DNA of 64,000 nt from Peromyscus leucopus. Taxonomy: Eukaryota > Chordata > Mammalia > Rodentia > Cricetidae. Within the stretch, counting starts at the first letter, position 1. Each line of letters opens with the position of its first letter. Below are positions 11,511 to 23,814 of the stretch, one piece after another. Made by a program: the position numbers and the translations under genes. The stretch covers positions 73,001,486 to 73,065,485 of the forward strand of contig NC_051086.1 of NCBI RefSeq assembly GCF_004664715.2. Direction: 5' to 3'. The notes under the pieces were generated by a model. That model was given only the letters and a program-made list of their open reading frames with translations, searched no databases and was not told where the DNA came from.

Positions 11511-12500
11511 GCTGGAAAGGCCTATCTTCACACCACAGTGATCTGATTGCAGCTATATAAAACACAGTTCAGAAGTTCAGGAAGAAAAGCACTCCTGACA
11601 GCCTGGCCCGGTCACATGAAATCTTCGACGTGATGGGAAGTGTCACAGACTCAATGTCAGAAGAAGACTCATGGCTCTAAAGAATTTGAGTGCACAAGCA
11701 GAGCACATGATCGCGAGCGGCAGAGTGCTGTGGCTCGCACATTTCCCTGAGTCTCAGGCTGCAGCTTTGCTTTGAAGGGTAAAGATGATACAGGAGCAAA
11801 AGCACCAACAGACAACACGGCATCCATGTTGAACTGATTTCTCTTGAGTTGACACAAAAAGAAAAAACAAACAAACCAGAACAACACGGGCCAACACACA
11901 TATAAAACCTGCTAGCCCGCAGGTCCTCAAGTCACAGGTGTCCCCAGCCCATCTGTTTAGAGTGTACTCAGGAAGAGCATGCTGTGAAAGTTGTACTCAC
12001 CCCCTTCCCCCCCCCCCCACCTCCAGCACCCCCTTCCCTGCATCCCCCAACCTCATGGCTTACACTGCTTTGTCTCATCCTCCAAAACTTCCTCCTGCCC
12101 CTCACTTTAAAGGATCTGGTACTGTAGTGTTCCCTGACTTCCCCGTGCGGAAGCATCCCTGCCAAGTCTCCCTCCCCCAGCAACTTTCAGACTTCCCCAA
12201 GAAACTCCTGTTTCTTTGTGTTGCCTCTTGCAGTAAAGAGGTCTGAGCGAGCGGCTTACATTTTAGAACTGCAATTCCCATGGTGGTCCTAGGAGCCGCC
12301 GCTGCGATAGAGTTGATGCTCCTTCGGGACAGGACCCCTCTGCAATTCCTGTTGCTCTCCAGAGCCGCCCGTGTTCGTCCTCACGGCAGTGTCCGCAGCT
12401 CTGGACATGCCAGGTAGATTGGATATCTGAGTTCTGATTTGGGGATGCCTGAAGTGTAACGTACACACAAATCTGATGCTGATACATAGAGACCCCTCCT
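11511..12500. other. intron stretch, nothing recognised
   Basis: Unique-looking sequence with a C-rich run near 12001-12030. CpG-containing sequence at 12245-12410 is mildly GC-rich but not a CpG island. Confidence 0.45.
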
Positions 12501-12638
12501 CCCCGAGGCAGGGGTTTTCTATGTACCCTCGCTGTCCTAGAACTCACTCTGTAGACCTGGCTGGCCTCGAACTCAGAGATCCACCTGTCTCTGCCTCCCG
12601 AGTGCTGGGATTAAAGGCGTGTGCCACCACTGCCTGAC
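12501..12638 (-). repeat. B1 SINE, 3' partner of the U6 pseudogene
   Basis: On the minus strand it starts TCAGGCAGTGGTGGCACACG and contains CTTTAATCCCAGCACTCGGG, the internal promoter region of 7SL-derived B1. Only two or three bases separate its 5' end from the U6 3' end. The A-tail is eroded into a G-rich sequence. Confidence 0.88.
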
Positions 12639-12640
12639 TA

Positions 12641-12750
12641 AAAATAATACGGAACACTTTGTGAATTTGTGTGTCATCCTTGTACAGGGGCCGTGCTAAT
12701 CTTCTCAGTATCATTCCAATTTTTAGTAGTGTCGGAATATGTCAAAACAC
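12641..12750 (-). pseudogene. U6 spliceosomal snRNA retropseudogene
   Basis: The reverse complement of this stretch follows U6 snRNA almost end to end: a diverged 5' stem (GTGTTTTGACATATTCCGAC in place of the U6 hairpin), then TAAAAATTGGAATGATACTG, GAAGATTAGCACGGCCCCTG, CAAGGATGACACACAAATTC and a 3' GTTCCGTATT-TTTTA end. Many CpG-type and stem mismatches show it is not functional. It ends directly against the 5' end of a B1 SINE in the same orientation at 12638, suggesting a fused retrocopy. Confidence 0.9.
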
Positions 12751-13568
12751 AGTCAGAAAGAGAATGGCGGTTGGTTGAGCTGCTCCATTAGGGGTTAGGT
12801 TAGCAACTAACTCCTTTCTTCCATAGTCTAGAATCCTGGACTCTCCATTTGTCCATATATTGCCTGTTAGGAACCAAAACAGAAAGAGACAGACGGGGAA
12901 ATAAAAAGACATTTCCGATTTCCTATCAGCTCTTCTATGGAACTGAAACGGCATTCTGGCTGGTCACACTCTGGCTGGCGCCTGAGCTAATGAATGGAAT
13001 TTGGCTAGACGGCCCTGCCCAGCACCAGCATTATGAAATCTTCCTCTGAGCCATCTGAATGTGCAGTTTCTAACCTTGCAGGCCAAGCCCAGCACAAGAG
13101 GAACAGAGAGGAGTGGAAGGACACACCCACTGAGAGACCCACATTGCAATCAATCGCAGCCATTTCTAGCGATGAGAAAAAGGTGTCTGGGTACAGTGTG
13201 AACAAGTTCAACACTTGTGGCTTTTAAATTGGGAACTGACATGAAAACTGTGGCACTGGGGAGTCTTTTCAGCTCTGATAGAATGTGAGGTCAGAGTTGC
13301 TTGCATTTTTTTTTTTTCATTTTAAATTCCCTTGGTAGTCCTAGGAGCAGGGGCATGCGTTACTTTCAAACAGGAATCTTTATTGTTTGCACAGCACATG
13401 GTCATCCAGTTAATTAGAAAAACATTTTTCCCCAAATTAAATTTCCCTAGAAAAACAATGATTTAAATTAAGGGCAAAAGTCTCTCCCCTATACCCCAAT
13501 ATCAGGGACGCTTTCTTGCGCCTATTCCCTCTAGAAGATTAAAAGTAAAGTTGGAAGCATAAGGCTGT

Positions 13569-13620
<52 letters not shown>

Positions 13621-14729
13621 TTCAGTATTTACTGTTAGGTTCTGCCATCCACAAAAGTAGCCTGAGCTAATTTACCTGCATATATTCTCTGTGCTCTTAG
13701 GTTTTGCTTGTCCTATGGCAGCACTACACCAAGAGATAGCCAGGGAGCAGAGATGGGTAAACGCCCAGATTTTTTAAAGTAGTGATCAAGCGCTACAAGG
13801 CGCCTTGAAAGGTCTGCTACATCACCTTTGTCTTTGGCTTCTGAATTCCCTAACAGTTATACCGCTGTGACTTGGTGTGATTTTATTCTTTTTCTTGATC
13901 TTTTTGCCTGTCTATATGGGAGATATTGTTTTCACTATTCTTGCTACCTTCAGTAGTTCGACTTTTCTTGTCATGCTCAGCATGAAATGCGTTTTGAATA
14001 CTTCGGTCCCTCAGAAACCCAGCTGCCACCAGTCACATGTCTCCAGGAAGACACGTGAGACCTTTTCTCTCAGATGCTGTCCTGACCCTCGGCCAGGGGA
14101 GGGGTGGCTTTCATTGAATTTTACTTCAGTGGTTTCTGCAGTCTGGGATGGCAAAGTCTACAGAATTTGCCCCAGTCAAGGAAATGGGAACCCAATAACC
14201 CTCAACCCCCCAAGCATCTTCTGAGTTGATTTATCTACTGGCTTTTTAAGGCTATTAAATGGAGTGTTGGGAAGATCCCAGAAAATGACCAAGTATAGAG
14301 TTCAAAATCTACTTATCAGGTCACATTTGGGACCATGCAGCGTAACAGTGTGACTTTTTAGGCGCCAAAGATAGGGAGATGGAGGAAGGCGGAGCTGATC
14401 TCAGGAGCCGCACAGGATGTGTGACGTCCCAGGCTGCAGTTAACTCATTGAAATCACTAAAATGATAGACATTTGGTCAACACAACTATCACTAAAAAAT
14501 AAATGATATCGATGAAAAGCAAAATAAATAACACGAAGAAAGAGCAAATGCTCAGACTCTGCACTCCAAGGTTTACTCTTTCGCTCTTGAGGTCATGCAC
14601 TCCTGTGTCTATGTCTGAACCCTGGGTAATGCTGCCCTGCCGCATCTTCTCAGCACCTGTCCCGTGAAGTCATGTGATCTTGGACTTGTCCACAGAGGGG
14701 ATAGTTACACCATAGAATTAGCAGGCGAT
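12751..14729. other. intron stretch with a TTTA microsatellite only
   Basis: Beyond the (ATTT)n run at 13569 I saw no element. The 115-codon + frame at 13877 lacks family features or splice context. Confidence 0.45.
13569..13622 (+). repeat. (ATTT)n microsatellite
   Basis: About 13 copies of TTTA without interruption. Confidence 0.97.
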
Positions 14730-14762
14730 ATAAATCACAGCTTAAAACAAGCTGTGATTTAT
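14730..14762. repeat. perfect 14-bp stem, 5-nt loop hairpin
   Basis: ATAAATCACAGCTT (14730-14743), loop AAAAC, then AAGCTGTGATTTAT (14749-14762). The arms are exact reverse complements. It lies just left of an old hAT fossil. No termination or processing role is implied in this intron. Confidence 0.95.
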
Positions 14763-14777
14763 GTTTCATGAGCTGTC

Positions 14778-14857
14778 TAGACCAAGTATCGGCAAACTGT
14801 CATTCCAGATCTGACCCAAGGCTGATTTTGTGTGGCTTGTAAGCAAAGGATAGTTTT

Positions 14858-14889
<32 letters not shown>

Positions 14890-15010
14890 CATTTTTAAAG
14901 GATTGTAAAAACAAAACATACACATAAAGATATGTGACAGAGACCATATGTGGCTCACAAAGCTCAATTTATTTACTCTCTGGTCTTTTGGAGAGGGAGT
15001 TTACTGCTCC
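14778..15010 (+). mobile_element. old hAT-type DNA transposon fossil
   Basis: ATCGGCAAACTGTCATTCC near the left end and GACAGAGACCATATGTGGCT followed by CACAAAGCTCAATTTATTTA resemble an ancient mammalian MER-type hAT element. A T30 run (about 14860-14889) interrupts it. Confidence 0.5.
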
Positions 15011-15072
15011 AAGGTCTAGATTTAAGAAAGTAATGGGGAAGGTATTAATAATGCAGATTAAAGCGAACATTT

Positions 15073-15302
15073 TCAGGACCAGTAAGATGGCTCGGCAGGT
15101 AAAGGTACTTGTTGTCACTACTTGTCACTAAACTTGACGACCTGAGTTTGACTCTCATAACCCACTTGATGGAAGGAGAGTGCTGGCCAGGTTGTTCTCT
15201 GACCCCCCCCCCCCCCCCGCCAAATCATGACATGCATTTGCACATGTGTATGTGCATGCATGTGTACACATACACACATAAATAAGTAAATATACATTTT
15301 TA
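15073..15302 (+). repeat. RSINE1/B4-type SINE with C18 run
   Basis: GGACCAGTAAGATGGCTCGG head, GACGACCTGAGTTTGACTCT, GATGGAAGGAGAGTGCTGGC, a pure C tract near 15205-15220, then an alternating CA/TG tail. Confidence 0.75.
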
Positions 15303-17066
15303 AGTGAACATTTCTGTGGCAGTTACATAGTAAATCACACAAAGAATTGAAAAAAAATTCTCTTCTAACATCTTAGATCTCTGATTTGATTTAATAAGGC
15401 CATTGCTTACGTTATTGGTAAGCAAGTCAGGTTCCCAAGAGGACTTCATTGCTTCATTTTTGTCTTGCTATAGTTAAGTGAATAAAAATAGCCAATATTA
15501 ACATCAAAATTGTACCTACATATTAATTATGACTCTTGGCTACAGATTCAGGAGTTCAAATAAATAAGCAAATGTATCTGGGAAAAGTTATTGGATCATA
15601 AGGACTTTACAATAAAGAATATAGCATATTTTATTGGTATTTATAAATCACATGCTGTCCTTTCTTGCAGTAAAATTCATACTAGATTTATTTGTGTGTA
15701 TATATGCATGTGTGCATCAGTCACATTCCCCCATGCCTCCCAAGGAACAAGTTAAGCATTTACTGTTGTACCAGTGGATAAATGCTATGAGATTGCTCCA
15801 GAAGACTCACTAACAAGTTGGATATGGTATCTGCTGATGGGTGCAGAGTTTTCTGGCATAAATTAGGTAACATTCTGATGGTAGTGGTCAAAACCAAAAT
15901 ACCCCTCCCCCCCACACACAAGTAGGTCTGAGTGGCACAGTCAGGATCAGGAAATCAGTTACCAACGACTTGCTGCCTAAAAGGCTTGAGCAGGGGCTAG
16001 CAGAGTGTCCATCCTTGCTACATCAATTCTTACTGCTTTATTCAGGGCTGGACCAGAAACTGGCACAGGACAGAGTGTGCAAGGTAGACGGCTTTGAACT
16101 CGACTGGACAACTGGTTGACAAACAAACCTGAATGTTGACCATTTGCATGGCCAGAAATACCAGTCCAGGGCTTCCAGTGGCCCGAGAGTGCTCCAGCAT
16201 TATCCAAGCTTCATCATCAGTATTATGTCTTGTTATAATTCATAAGAATATTGCATTATCATACATGGCTATTATACTTTACTCCCCAGTTATCTGGGTT
16301 TCATGAATAGGCAGTTTTAGGACACGATGAACTGAAAATAGATTCATAGTTCACTAATCCAGATAAACTCCACTGTTGGAGTTTGGAACACTGCCATAGT
16401 GTAGAGTTGTAAGATGTCCAGCTAGATTGTCACTTGTTTAGACTTTAGACTTTAAAAAATTTTTTTTTGAGGAGAAACTTTTGGGGTAAATTTTGTTCAT
16501 TAAAGAAGCATTTGCTTTTCAAGACTGTAATGAGCAAAAGCAGGGACTCAGAACTGAGTGGCACTTGGAGACTCCCCAGGCGAGGAGTAGCTCTTCCTGG
16601 GGTGAGAGCCCCTCTTCTGGATTAGCCTCCTGAATCTGAGATTTTTGTTTTGTTTTGAGTAGAGTGAAGCCCTTGCTACTTCAGGAAAAACTCCATAACA
16701 AGGTATTTTCCAATTCTGAGAAATACTACAGAAAGAGAGCAAATGATCAGTCGTCTCGTGTACACATGGCGAACAAGATTATTCTCCAAGCCAGACAGGC
16801 CCATCTTCATGGCTTCAGCTGGCTCTTCCTGTGTAAGACCATCCCAAGGGGACTTGATGGTTATTGGTGACCTGCCCTCATAAAAGGAGGGCATAGGAAG
16901 CGCCATTGGATCCTCACCTGAGTGTTCAGCCACTCCTCCCAACCAGGCATATGCAGTTCTGTTCTTACTGCACAGAGCTTCACAGTCTCAGTGAGAGTCT
17001 GCGAGTGCATAGGCTAGGGAGGATAGACGGAATGGGTGGTGGGACAGCTATGCTATCTTGGGAAAG
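15303..17066. other. intron stretch, nothing recognised
   Basis: AT-rich left half, mixed right half; no repeat or RNA identified by eye. Confidence 0.45.
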
Positions 17067-17297
17067 CTATCATCTAAGACCATCGGAAAACACAGATATT
17101 TACATTCAAATTCGTAACAGTAGCAACATTACAGTTATGAAGTAACAACAAAAATAGTTGTATGGTTGGGGGTCACCATGCCATGAGGAGTGGCATCAAA
17201 GGGTCACAGCATTAGGAAGGTCTTAGGTGACCCCTGTGAAAGGTTCATTTGACTGCCTGAAGGGGTTGTGATCCGAAGGTTGAAAACTGCTGCTTTA
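17067..17297 (+). mobile_element. URR1-like hAT-Charlie fossil
   Basis: It contains ACAGTTATGAAGTAACAACA, ATGGTTGGGGGTCACCATGC, GGGTCACAGCATTAGGAAGG and TGACCCCTGTGAAAGG, ending near AAGGTTGAAAACTGCTG (terminal repeat). The 5' end is degenerate and an internal piece seems rearranged. Confidence 0.75.
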
Positions 17298-17412
17298 GGG
17301 CCACCTGTCATTCTGCCTGTAACCTACTCACACTCTGTAAGTAACCCTGTTTCTCCAGGTTGAACTTGGAATCCATCTTTGCTTTGTCATTGGGACTTTA
17401 GAAGAAGTGGGG

Positions 17413-17413
<1 letters not shown>

Positions 17414-17456
<43 letters not shown>
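17414..17456 (+). repeat. (GT)n microsatellite
   Basis: About 21 uninterrupted GT units. Confidence 0.97.
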
Positions 17457-17458
<2 letters not shown>

Positions 17459-18059
17459 GGATAGTACCTAGTTGGCCCCAGGGCAAACATTACTGAGACC
17501 ACATACAAGGTCTAAGATATATGGCCAATTCACAGTTTTTTGAATCTTATTGTGTGCTCAAGACATTAAAACCACCAGCTGAGGGGCCATCGTGAGAACG
17601 CGTCAGCTTCCCTGTCAGGGCCAGGTGATGGAGTTTTTTCAGAGACAGGTGGTTTTGCTTTCTTTTCCCCATGTTGTTGTTGTTTTCTTTTCCTTACCAC
17701 ATTTCCTTCAAAGATTCCCATTCATTGAGGGAAGGACCCATGCCACACCGACTTTGGCATCCGCCCTACTTCTCTTAGAAGTTAGGGAATCGGGGCTCAG
17801 GTCATCTGGGTCGTTCTCATCTCATTTTGATCCCCGTAAACTACATAATAAAGGCCTTTTTACTGGGTACTTCACATGGCTCCTTGCATTTCTCCTCTCC
17901 CCAGGGAAGGAAACCCAAAACTTTATCTGCTAATATTTTATAGACCATTTTATCATTTATTCTTCGAATCCTGCCAGACAGACTAAGTCAGTCTAAGGGA
18001 TCTGACTAACTTAGTCCAAGTGGCAGGACTCTGAAGTCAGGTCTTCCTGCTCCACTTCA

Positions 18060-18360
18060 AGTGCCCTTTCTTGCTGAGCCTTGGGGAAGGTCTCAGCCCC
18101 TCTGCATGCTTCAGAAGATCGGGTTTCCCCACCTCTGGCTTCCCCATACTTGGTTGTGTGTTCTCACTTTCCAGTTTCGAGAGCCCCAGACACGTCAGGC
18201 TCCCCCTCTCAGGAAATTCAAACATACTGCTCCTTTTGCTGGAAATACCCCTCTGTCCTCTTCTCTCCTCCTTTTCCTCTTCCGGCCTCTTAACTTGCAT
18301 AGTCTCCCCGCCCCAGGAATCACTAAAGACATCTCTTTTGCACAGAAGTCTTTCTGACTC
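18060..18360 (+). repeat. L2-like fragment
   Basis: TTCAAACATACTGCTCCTTT, TGGAAATACCCCTCTGTCC and AGAAGTCTTTCTGACTCC resemble L2. A CT-rich (TCTCTG)n stretch follows at about 18378-18424. Confidence 0.4.
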
Positions 18361-18386
18361 CAAAGACAACTGTAGGTCTCTCTTTG

Positions 18387-18417
<31 letters not shown>

Positions 18418-19189
18418 GTCTCTCAGAGTGTCCAGTGCTGTTCTTCTGCAGCAGAGAGAGTAGAGCTGTGCAGTTACCTTTACTCCTGTGACAGAGACTC
18501 TGATCACCTTGCCCACTTCTGTGGTCCCTAGAAGCTAGCAAATGCAAATACACATTTGTGAAATTAATGTTTGATCTTTTTATCTGCTGCTGCTGCTGGA
18601 TTTATTCATTTTAAAATTGTATATATTTAAGATGATGTGGTCATTTATTAAATACTCATAGTGAGATAATTTTTAGGGCCAGTCTAATTAATATATTGAC
18701 CATGTCACATAGTTACCCTTATTCTTATGAAAATAACACTTAAAATTTACTTTCAGCAAATTTTCAATATATGGCACCATATTAGCTATAGTCCTCGTGC
18801 TATCCACTTGATCTCTGTCTGTTCTCCACTGCTTGCTCATTTTAATGAGATACTAGCGGAGTCCCCGAAGACTGGCCCCTGGGATGCCCAGTGCCCGAAT
18901 GAAGGGTATCTTTATAGGCAGTGTGCGTTGGGCCCGATGTTTCTTGACGGTGTGTAGGAATCAGCAGCAGAGGCTGGGTTGATGGTCTTAAGAAAAGTGC
19001 TCCAGTTGTTTTCAAAGAACCAATAATGATTCATGCCACGAAAATGAAAAGCAAGAAGAAAGTCTTGAATTAAAAATGTGTAATGGTTCATGGGAAAGTA
19101 ACACAAAGCATTCACCGGAGGATGCTGAGAGACCTTGTGTTAATATTTATTGGGGCATTGTGTTTTCCTAATAAATTCTTCACTCAATT

Positions 19190-19345
19190 CTCATGAAAAT
19201 ACTTTGTGGTAAACACCATTTCCCTCATTTTACAGAAGAGCTATCTGAGACTCAAAACTTTGAAATAATCAGCTTGAATCCATGTAGTTCATTAAAAGAG
19301 GGTTAGTTCTGATTTAAAGTGCTCTGCCCTAACTCCCTGAGTCCA
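19190..19345 (-). repeat. MIR-like fragment
   Basis: TCTCATGAAAATACTTTGTG, CCCTCATTTTACAGAAGAGC and TCTGAGACTCAAAACTTTGA resemble the reverse complement of MIR. Confidence 0.5.
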
Positions 19346-19657
19346 CACAGGGAGAAACTGACAGGGTTCACCAGCCATTTGAGGTCTTCTGTGCTTAAGG
19401 AAGTCCCATCAAACAGCTTGCAGTACTGGACTTCTGCTCTGTCAGCCCAAGCAGGGACTCCTGGAAGGCCCCTCTGTCCCCTTTCCTGTGGCCCAAAGGG
19501 CTGTCTTCAATACTGTGTTTTCCTTGTGATGATCTCAAGAGGGAACGATGGTTGGGGGTAGGAGTCACCAAACAGAACAGGGGACCCTGAGTCTTGCGAG
19601 AGTATATTCTGTATTCTCATGACAGGTACATGCGGGAATGGGAGCCAAGATAAGCAC

Positions 19658-19661
<4 letters not shown>

Positions 19662-19728
<67 letters not shown>
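19662..19728 (+). repeat. (GA)n microsatellite
   Basis: About 33 uninterrupted GA units. The all-purine strand could adopt triplex DNA. Confidence 0.97.
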
Positions 19729-19730
<2 letters not shown>

Positions 19731-19734
19731 AAGG

Positions 19735-22700
19735 AGCGAGTGAGCAGCTATGTAACATAACAGTCACTGAAGACTTGGAGAAACTGCTGGCCTGTAACCT
19801 GAGTCTGCTTCAGACCATGCAGCCACTGGCCCTCCTCTCCACCACCCTCTAGCAGCCTCCTTGAGCACGCCCATTTCCCAACAATGCTTCTTTTTTGTTC
19901 CACCTGTTTCTCTCTTCCCTGGCTGGAGACATGCAAGCTTAAGTATGTGATAGGAAGACAGACATGGGAACAAACGAATTCCCAAGTGGTGACTCAGGAT
20001 CTGAAGGATTTTAAGAGAGAACAGAAATTAGTAAGTAAATAAGAAGGAGAAAAGGACCACCTCAGGAGCAGCCCAGTGGAGGTCTCTTCTCTGTCTCACG
20101 GAGGGGAATGTGCTGTTTGGGGCCTTTTCTTTCTGTGTTTGTTTTCACATTCTACTGTAAATTACTCGACAAGGTACCTTATTGATCCTGAAAAAAATTC
20201 AATCTTTAGATTTTCCCATCAAGGCAAGAAAATGTGTTCCACGGCTTCCTAGGGAGACAAAGAACCTTATTTTCTATTCCCAGGCTCAGCCTGCACTTCT
20301 GTGAGAAGGTTCAGCCTGGGTAATGTTGAGGCACACAGCAACATGTCCACATAGGAACTCCTTTTTTGGGGAGTCTCACATAGGCTTTAGGGCATCAAAG
20401 AAAACTTCGTGTTGAAAGCAATAGGTCTGTGTTTTCTCCAGATCCCTTGAAGGGTGAAACATCAAGAGGTATGCCGTGTCCCTTAGCAGGGGCGTTGGAA
20501 AGAACCAGGTTACTTTCCTAGCATTATCTCTCTCATATTTGTTGCCTTTGGCTTCTGCATTTCTGCTTATATGTAGTGCCTTTAAAACTTCAGCACCCAC
20601 CAAGTTCACTGGAACCGGAGGTTTAGACCTAAACTGTATAATGTCGAGCATTTTCAAGCATGTATGCTTTATATGTAGACTGGCCCATACACGCCCTTTT
20701 TCTTCGACCATGACTACAATGTAGTAGGTGCCCAAGAAAGAGATCTAAAAGAAGCGAAATGCATTTAAGAAAGGAGTCTGTCAGTCACAGTTGAAAAGGA
20801 AGAACAAAATCACTATTTTGTAAATCTTCAAGAGAGGTCACCATTGTTAAGGTGGTGGGGAAAAGTCCTCCTCAGTTCTTAGGAAATCTTTTGTCTCTTA
20901 TTGTTTGTTCTAAGACAGCCAAGGTAGGACAGGGAAGTCACTGGCAATAATTGCATCTTGGGAGGAAGGTGCTTGATCCATGGAGGGTGGAGAGAGAATC
21001 CTGTGGACTTCCTGGAAGGAGCACCCATACTAGGTGTACATAAATATAGATAACTGAATTTATTGAATTCTGTATATAACACCAAGCTAATTGTTGGCAC
21101 ATCTGAGAGAAAGTCAAATTCATCTTTAAGTCTAACGATGACCAACTGATTAATTTATAGGTCTTTAACTGAGACCCCACTAGAGGCCAGGCATTGCAAA
21201 ATGCTGGGATGAAAATATGAAAATCCTGACTTTCACTCTCAAGACTATCATCCACTGGGGGAGGCTAACAAGTGAGTGTGAAAAAATCCAAACAGATCGC
21301 TATGAAAGGGGTGGCCTCAGAGTGGGGTCAATCTCAAAAGCTGGGGGCGAAGTCGGGGAGAGATCCAGGAGGGTGGAGCTGGCTCCTGGCAGAACCAGGA
21401 GGGGTGTAGGTCTGTTGAGGGAGGAGAGTGGGGAAGGGTGCTCCAGGCAGAGCTGCAGTGTGTACACAGGCACAGGACCAATGAGTGGCGATTATAGGCA
21501 ATAGGGGTGGGATGAGAAGGGAGAGCGATTTCCATCAGGGATGAGATGGGCCTGCTGGGGGCAGGGTCTGCGCTATGCTAAGACGGGCCAATGCTATCGA
21601 AAGGCTTCTTCGAGGGACTGAAAAACTGGGCCACTGGATACAATTTGCTTTTTAGGAAGCCCACCGTTGTAGTTTGTGGAGGGGGAAACTTCAGAGAGCT
21701 CGGTCTGTACAGATTGGGAGGCATACAGGAGGTGTGAGAGTTTCACCTTGGTGAGGGGGGAGGAGCAAGCTGCCCCACTTCCTCTTCCCCCCACATCAGC
21801 TGTTGCTCTCTTTTCAGGCATCTGGGAGTGGAATTTTTACGTAAACCCAAATGTTTGGCATCCCAGCCTCTCATAGGCATGGCGAATGCTGAAGTTCAGC
21901 ACCCCCCGCCCCCACACTCCTTAAAACCAAGAACTATTAGCAACACTGTGTACTCAGAAGTTTCCAAATCAAATACAGACATATCGAAAACTAGGCGCTC
22001 TCTCCAGGTGTATGTAACTGGTCTCCCTTCTGCCCAGAGTCCAGTGGCAAACAGCAATAAAAATATTGGCATCTTATTGCCTATTTAACATTTATGTAGC
22101 CGTCACCATCTCAGTTTTACACATTCAAGACCTCAGAGCTGGTTGGATATGAGGTGAGCTGAAATCCCTTCTGACAGCAGGGTTTTTTTTTGGGGGGGGG
22201 AGGCTTTCATCCATAAATAACTTTCAAATCAACACTCACATAGTGGCAAGAGATCAAAGAAACACTTTGTCACCACGGGGGGCGGGGGGGTGCTGCTTTC
22301 GTGGTTCCTCCCACCTCTAGAACTTCTCTCTTTGCAGGGAAGAAACTGGATCCTTACTAGGGATCGGAGCAAACCTGCCTGAGGGCAAAACACACCCGCG
22401 TCCAGGCAGATGGACGTGTCGACCACAGCTCCCCAGCAGAGATTCCAAGTGAGAAAACAGGGGAAGATGTGACCAAGGAAGGTGGGCCTGGGCCTGCCTA
22501 CCTCTCCTGACCAGAGGTGCGTCCTGCAGGGTTACAATACATTTGGTCAGCAGTGCCCCGCCTTCCATTGTTTTCTCTTCAGACTTCACAACAACCCTGA
22601 CATATTAGTTCTGCCTTTAGAGGTGACGTTCTTGACTTCATTGGCTCAAGCACACTGTCCATGCCCACTGTGGGAAGGAATGGGAGGGCCTGGGATTGAG

Positions 22701-22985
22701 ATGCCGTGCCTCTTTCCCTCAGAGAATAATGAAGCTTCAGTACATCCTCAAAAGGGGAGGAAAGTGGTTGCCTAGAGGTTTGAACGTTTTGATTTTGAGG
22801 TCTGAAGGGATAGTTCTATGGAGCCATCTCACAATGAAGGGAGTTGGTCTTACGACTGGTTTCCCTAGCAGCTCAACCCTTGATATACCCACCCACTTCT
22901 TTGCCGGAACCTGAAAAACCTGCATCAGCCAGATTTACTAGGGGTGATACTGGTTCCATCAAGTGAAAAGCTCTGGTACTCTCAC
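19735..22985. other. intron stretch, mostly unique
   Basis: No SINE or L1. The part at about 21190-21630 has wording reminiscent of ancient L2/MIR-type repeats (GAGGCCAGGCATTGCAAAAT; CTATGCTAAGACGGGCC) but is too diverged to call. G-runs occur at 22186-22201 and 22278-22291. Confidence 0.4.
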
Positions 22986-22989
22986 TATT

Positions 22990-23447
22990 TTCCACTGTGT
23001 GCGTGTTCAGGTGTGTGTGTGTGGAGGCCAGAGGACACACGTGGGCATCTTCAATTAGAAGCCATCTAGCTTTTTGTTTGTTTTTTCAAGACAGGGTTTC
23101 TCTGTGTAGCTTTGCACCTTTCCTGGAACTCACTCTGTAGCCCAGGCTGGCCTTGAACTCACAGAGATTCTCCGGTCTCTGCCTCCCGAGTGCTGGGATT
23201 AAAGGCATGCACCACCACCGCCTGGCTAGCTTATTTTTTGATACAAGGTTTCTCACTTGCCAAATAGGCTAGGGTAACTAGTCAGAGAACCCCAGGCATC
23301 CTCCCCCATCTCAACCTTCTCCACCGCTGAGATTATAAATGTACACCACTGCACTTGGCTTTTCTCATGGATTCTGGGGATCAAACTCAGGTCCTTGTGC
23401 CTGCAAGACAGGTGCTTTACAGACTAAACTATCTTCCTAGTCCAGGT
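22990..23447 (-). repeat. B4-type SINE interrupted by a B1
   Basis: The outer element runs from GACTAGGAAGATAGTTTAGT (minus strand, right end) to a GT-rich left end at 22990. A complete B1 (23071-23226) sits inside it, flanked by CTAGCTT on both sides. Confidence 0.75.
23071..23226 (-). repeat. B1 SINE nested in a B4-type SINE
   Basis: The + strand shows the reverse complement: AAGACAGGGTTTCTCTGTGT, AGCTTTGCACCTTTCCTGG and GTGCTGGGATTAAAGGCATG. The 'TGTGTAGCTTTGCRCCTTTCC' form is the cricetid type. Confidence 0.92.
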
Positions 23448-23552
23448 TTTCCACTTTTAATAATGGCAGTTACAGTTAGCTATCTGCATCCATGGGTTCC
23501 ACATCAGTGGATTCCACCTGAGATCAAAAATGTTAATTAAAGGAGGGTTGGG

Positions 23553-23735
23553 TGGGCCGGAGAGGTGGCTTAGTAGTTAAACCTCTTGCAGAGGATGAGT
23601 TTGGTTTCCAGCATTATATTGGGGGAGTTTATAACTCCAGCTCCAGATCACACCACTGGCCTCTGTGGGCATCTGCATTCACATGCACACATACATACAC
23701 ATGGGCTTAAAAGTAATACAAATAAATGTTAAAAC
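23553..23735 (+). repeat. B2/B3-type SINE
   Basis: GGGCCGGAGAGGTGGCTTAG head, TATAACTCCAGCTCCAGATC, then ACATACATACACATGGGC and an AATAAATGTTAAAA tail. Confidence 0.78.
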
Positions 23736-23814
23736 AAATGAGTTGACCTGAATATAGACAAACTTTTGTGTCATTATTTTCTAGACAATGTAGCAAAACA
23801 ATGATCTATACAGA

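Noticed and set aside
12641..12750. Functional U6 gene
   Set aside because: Degraded 5' stem, many substitutions, and no convincing PSE or TATA element at the expected distance upstream (minus strand, right of 12750).
14730..14762. Transcription terminator or pre-miRNA hairpin
   Set aside because: Rho-independent terminators do not apply to this genome, and a 14-bp stem is too short for Drosha processing.
18037..18516. 159-codon minus frame with Arg-Gln-Glu repeats
   Set aside because: Produced by the (TCTCTG)n and CT-rich L2-like region.
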